From Anopheles merus (lineage: Eukaryota > Arthropoda > Insecta > Diptera > Culicidae), in contig NC_054085.1 of assembly GCF_017562075.2 (NCBI RefSeq), positions 26,092,185 to 26,156,184 of the forward strand: DNA of 64,000 nucleotides, read 5' to 3'. This document shows, piece by piece, positions 63,963-64,000 of this stretch (positions are counted from its first letter, which is position 1; each line of letters starts with the position of its first letter). The notes under the pieces are model-generated. The model was not told the origin of the DNA. It made no database searches and worked only from the letters and a program-made list of their open reading frames with translations. The position numbers and the translations under genes were made by a program.

Positions 63963-64000
63963 AAATCCTACCTTCGTGAAGTTTCGCCGTGGATGAAGAT

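Overview
The window looks like mosquito nuclear DNA, most likely Anopheles. The reasons are: a tRNA-derived SINE of about 204 bp that closely resembles the SINE200 family I know from Anopheles gambiae, many CA/GT microsatellites, AT-rich spacer broken by GC-rich patches, a Ty3/gypsy element of the 17.6/297 type, and an insect-type 26S proteasome ATPase gene. The species call is inference from these repeats.

Gene content is low. The only cellular gene I can name with confidence is an intact, intronless Rpt5-type proteasomal ATPase at 38897-40192 on the minus strand. The rest of the window reads as intergenic or intronic sequence carrying repeats and a few weak exon or small-ORF candidates. These lie at 4098-4247, 23539-23721, 35393-36362, 43267-43680 and 63529-63601, and are all marked low confidence.

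Layout: 1-12.5 kb is spacer with a (CA)n tract of about 520 bp (1586-2105) and a 10-bp-period minisatellite whose two halves point in opposite directions (7328-7795). At 12.5-13.3 kb there is a decayed 3' fragment of a non-LTR retrotransposon. The 13.3-38.9 kb stretch is spacer holding two related foldback MITEs (19675-19963 and 29501-29740), an old SINE copy (26191-26392) and a candidate secreted-peptide ORF. Rpt5 follows at 38.9-40.2 kb. A degenerate minisatellite occupies 41.2-41.95 kb. At 44.6-50.7 kb there is a nested structure: a palindromic foldback element interrupted by a complete gypsy-type retrotransposon with two identical 151-bp LTRs, an ATAT target duplication, intact gag and pol, and a -1 frameshift site in a 49-nt overlap window. 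The 50.7-64 kb stretch is spacer with a young SINE (53641-53844, perfect 12-bp target duplication), a small TTA-flanked MITE (55776-55925), a second copy of the foldback family (56735-56938), a (GA)n tract and a terminal (CA)n tract.

How the parts work together: the retrotransposon is self-contained, with the LTRs supplying promoter and polyadenylation signals, Gag building particles, and Pol supplying protease, reverse transcriptase, RNase H and integrase through frameshifting. The SINE and MITEs are non-autonomous and depend on enzymes from elsewhere. Rpt5 acts in the 19S regulatory particle and has no functional link to the neighbouring repeats.
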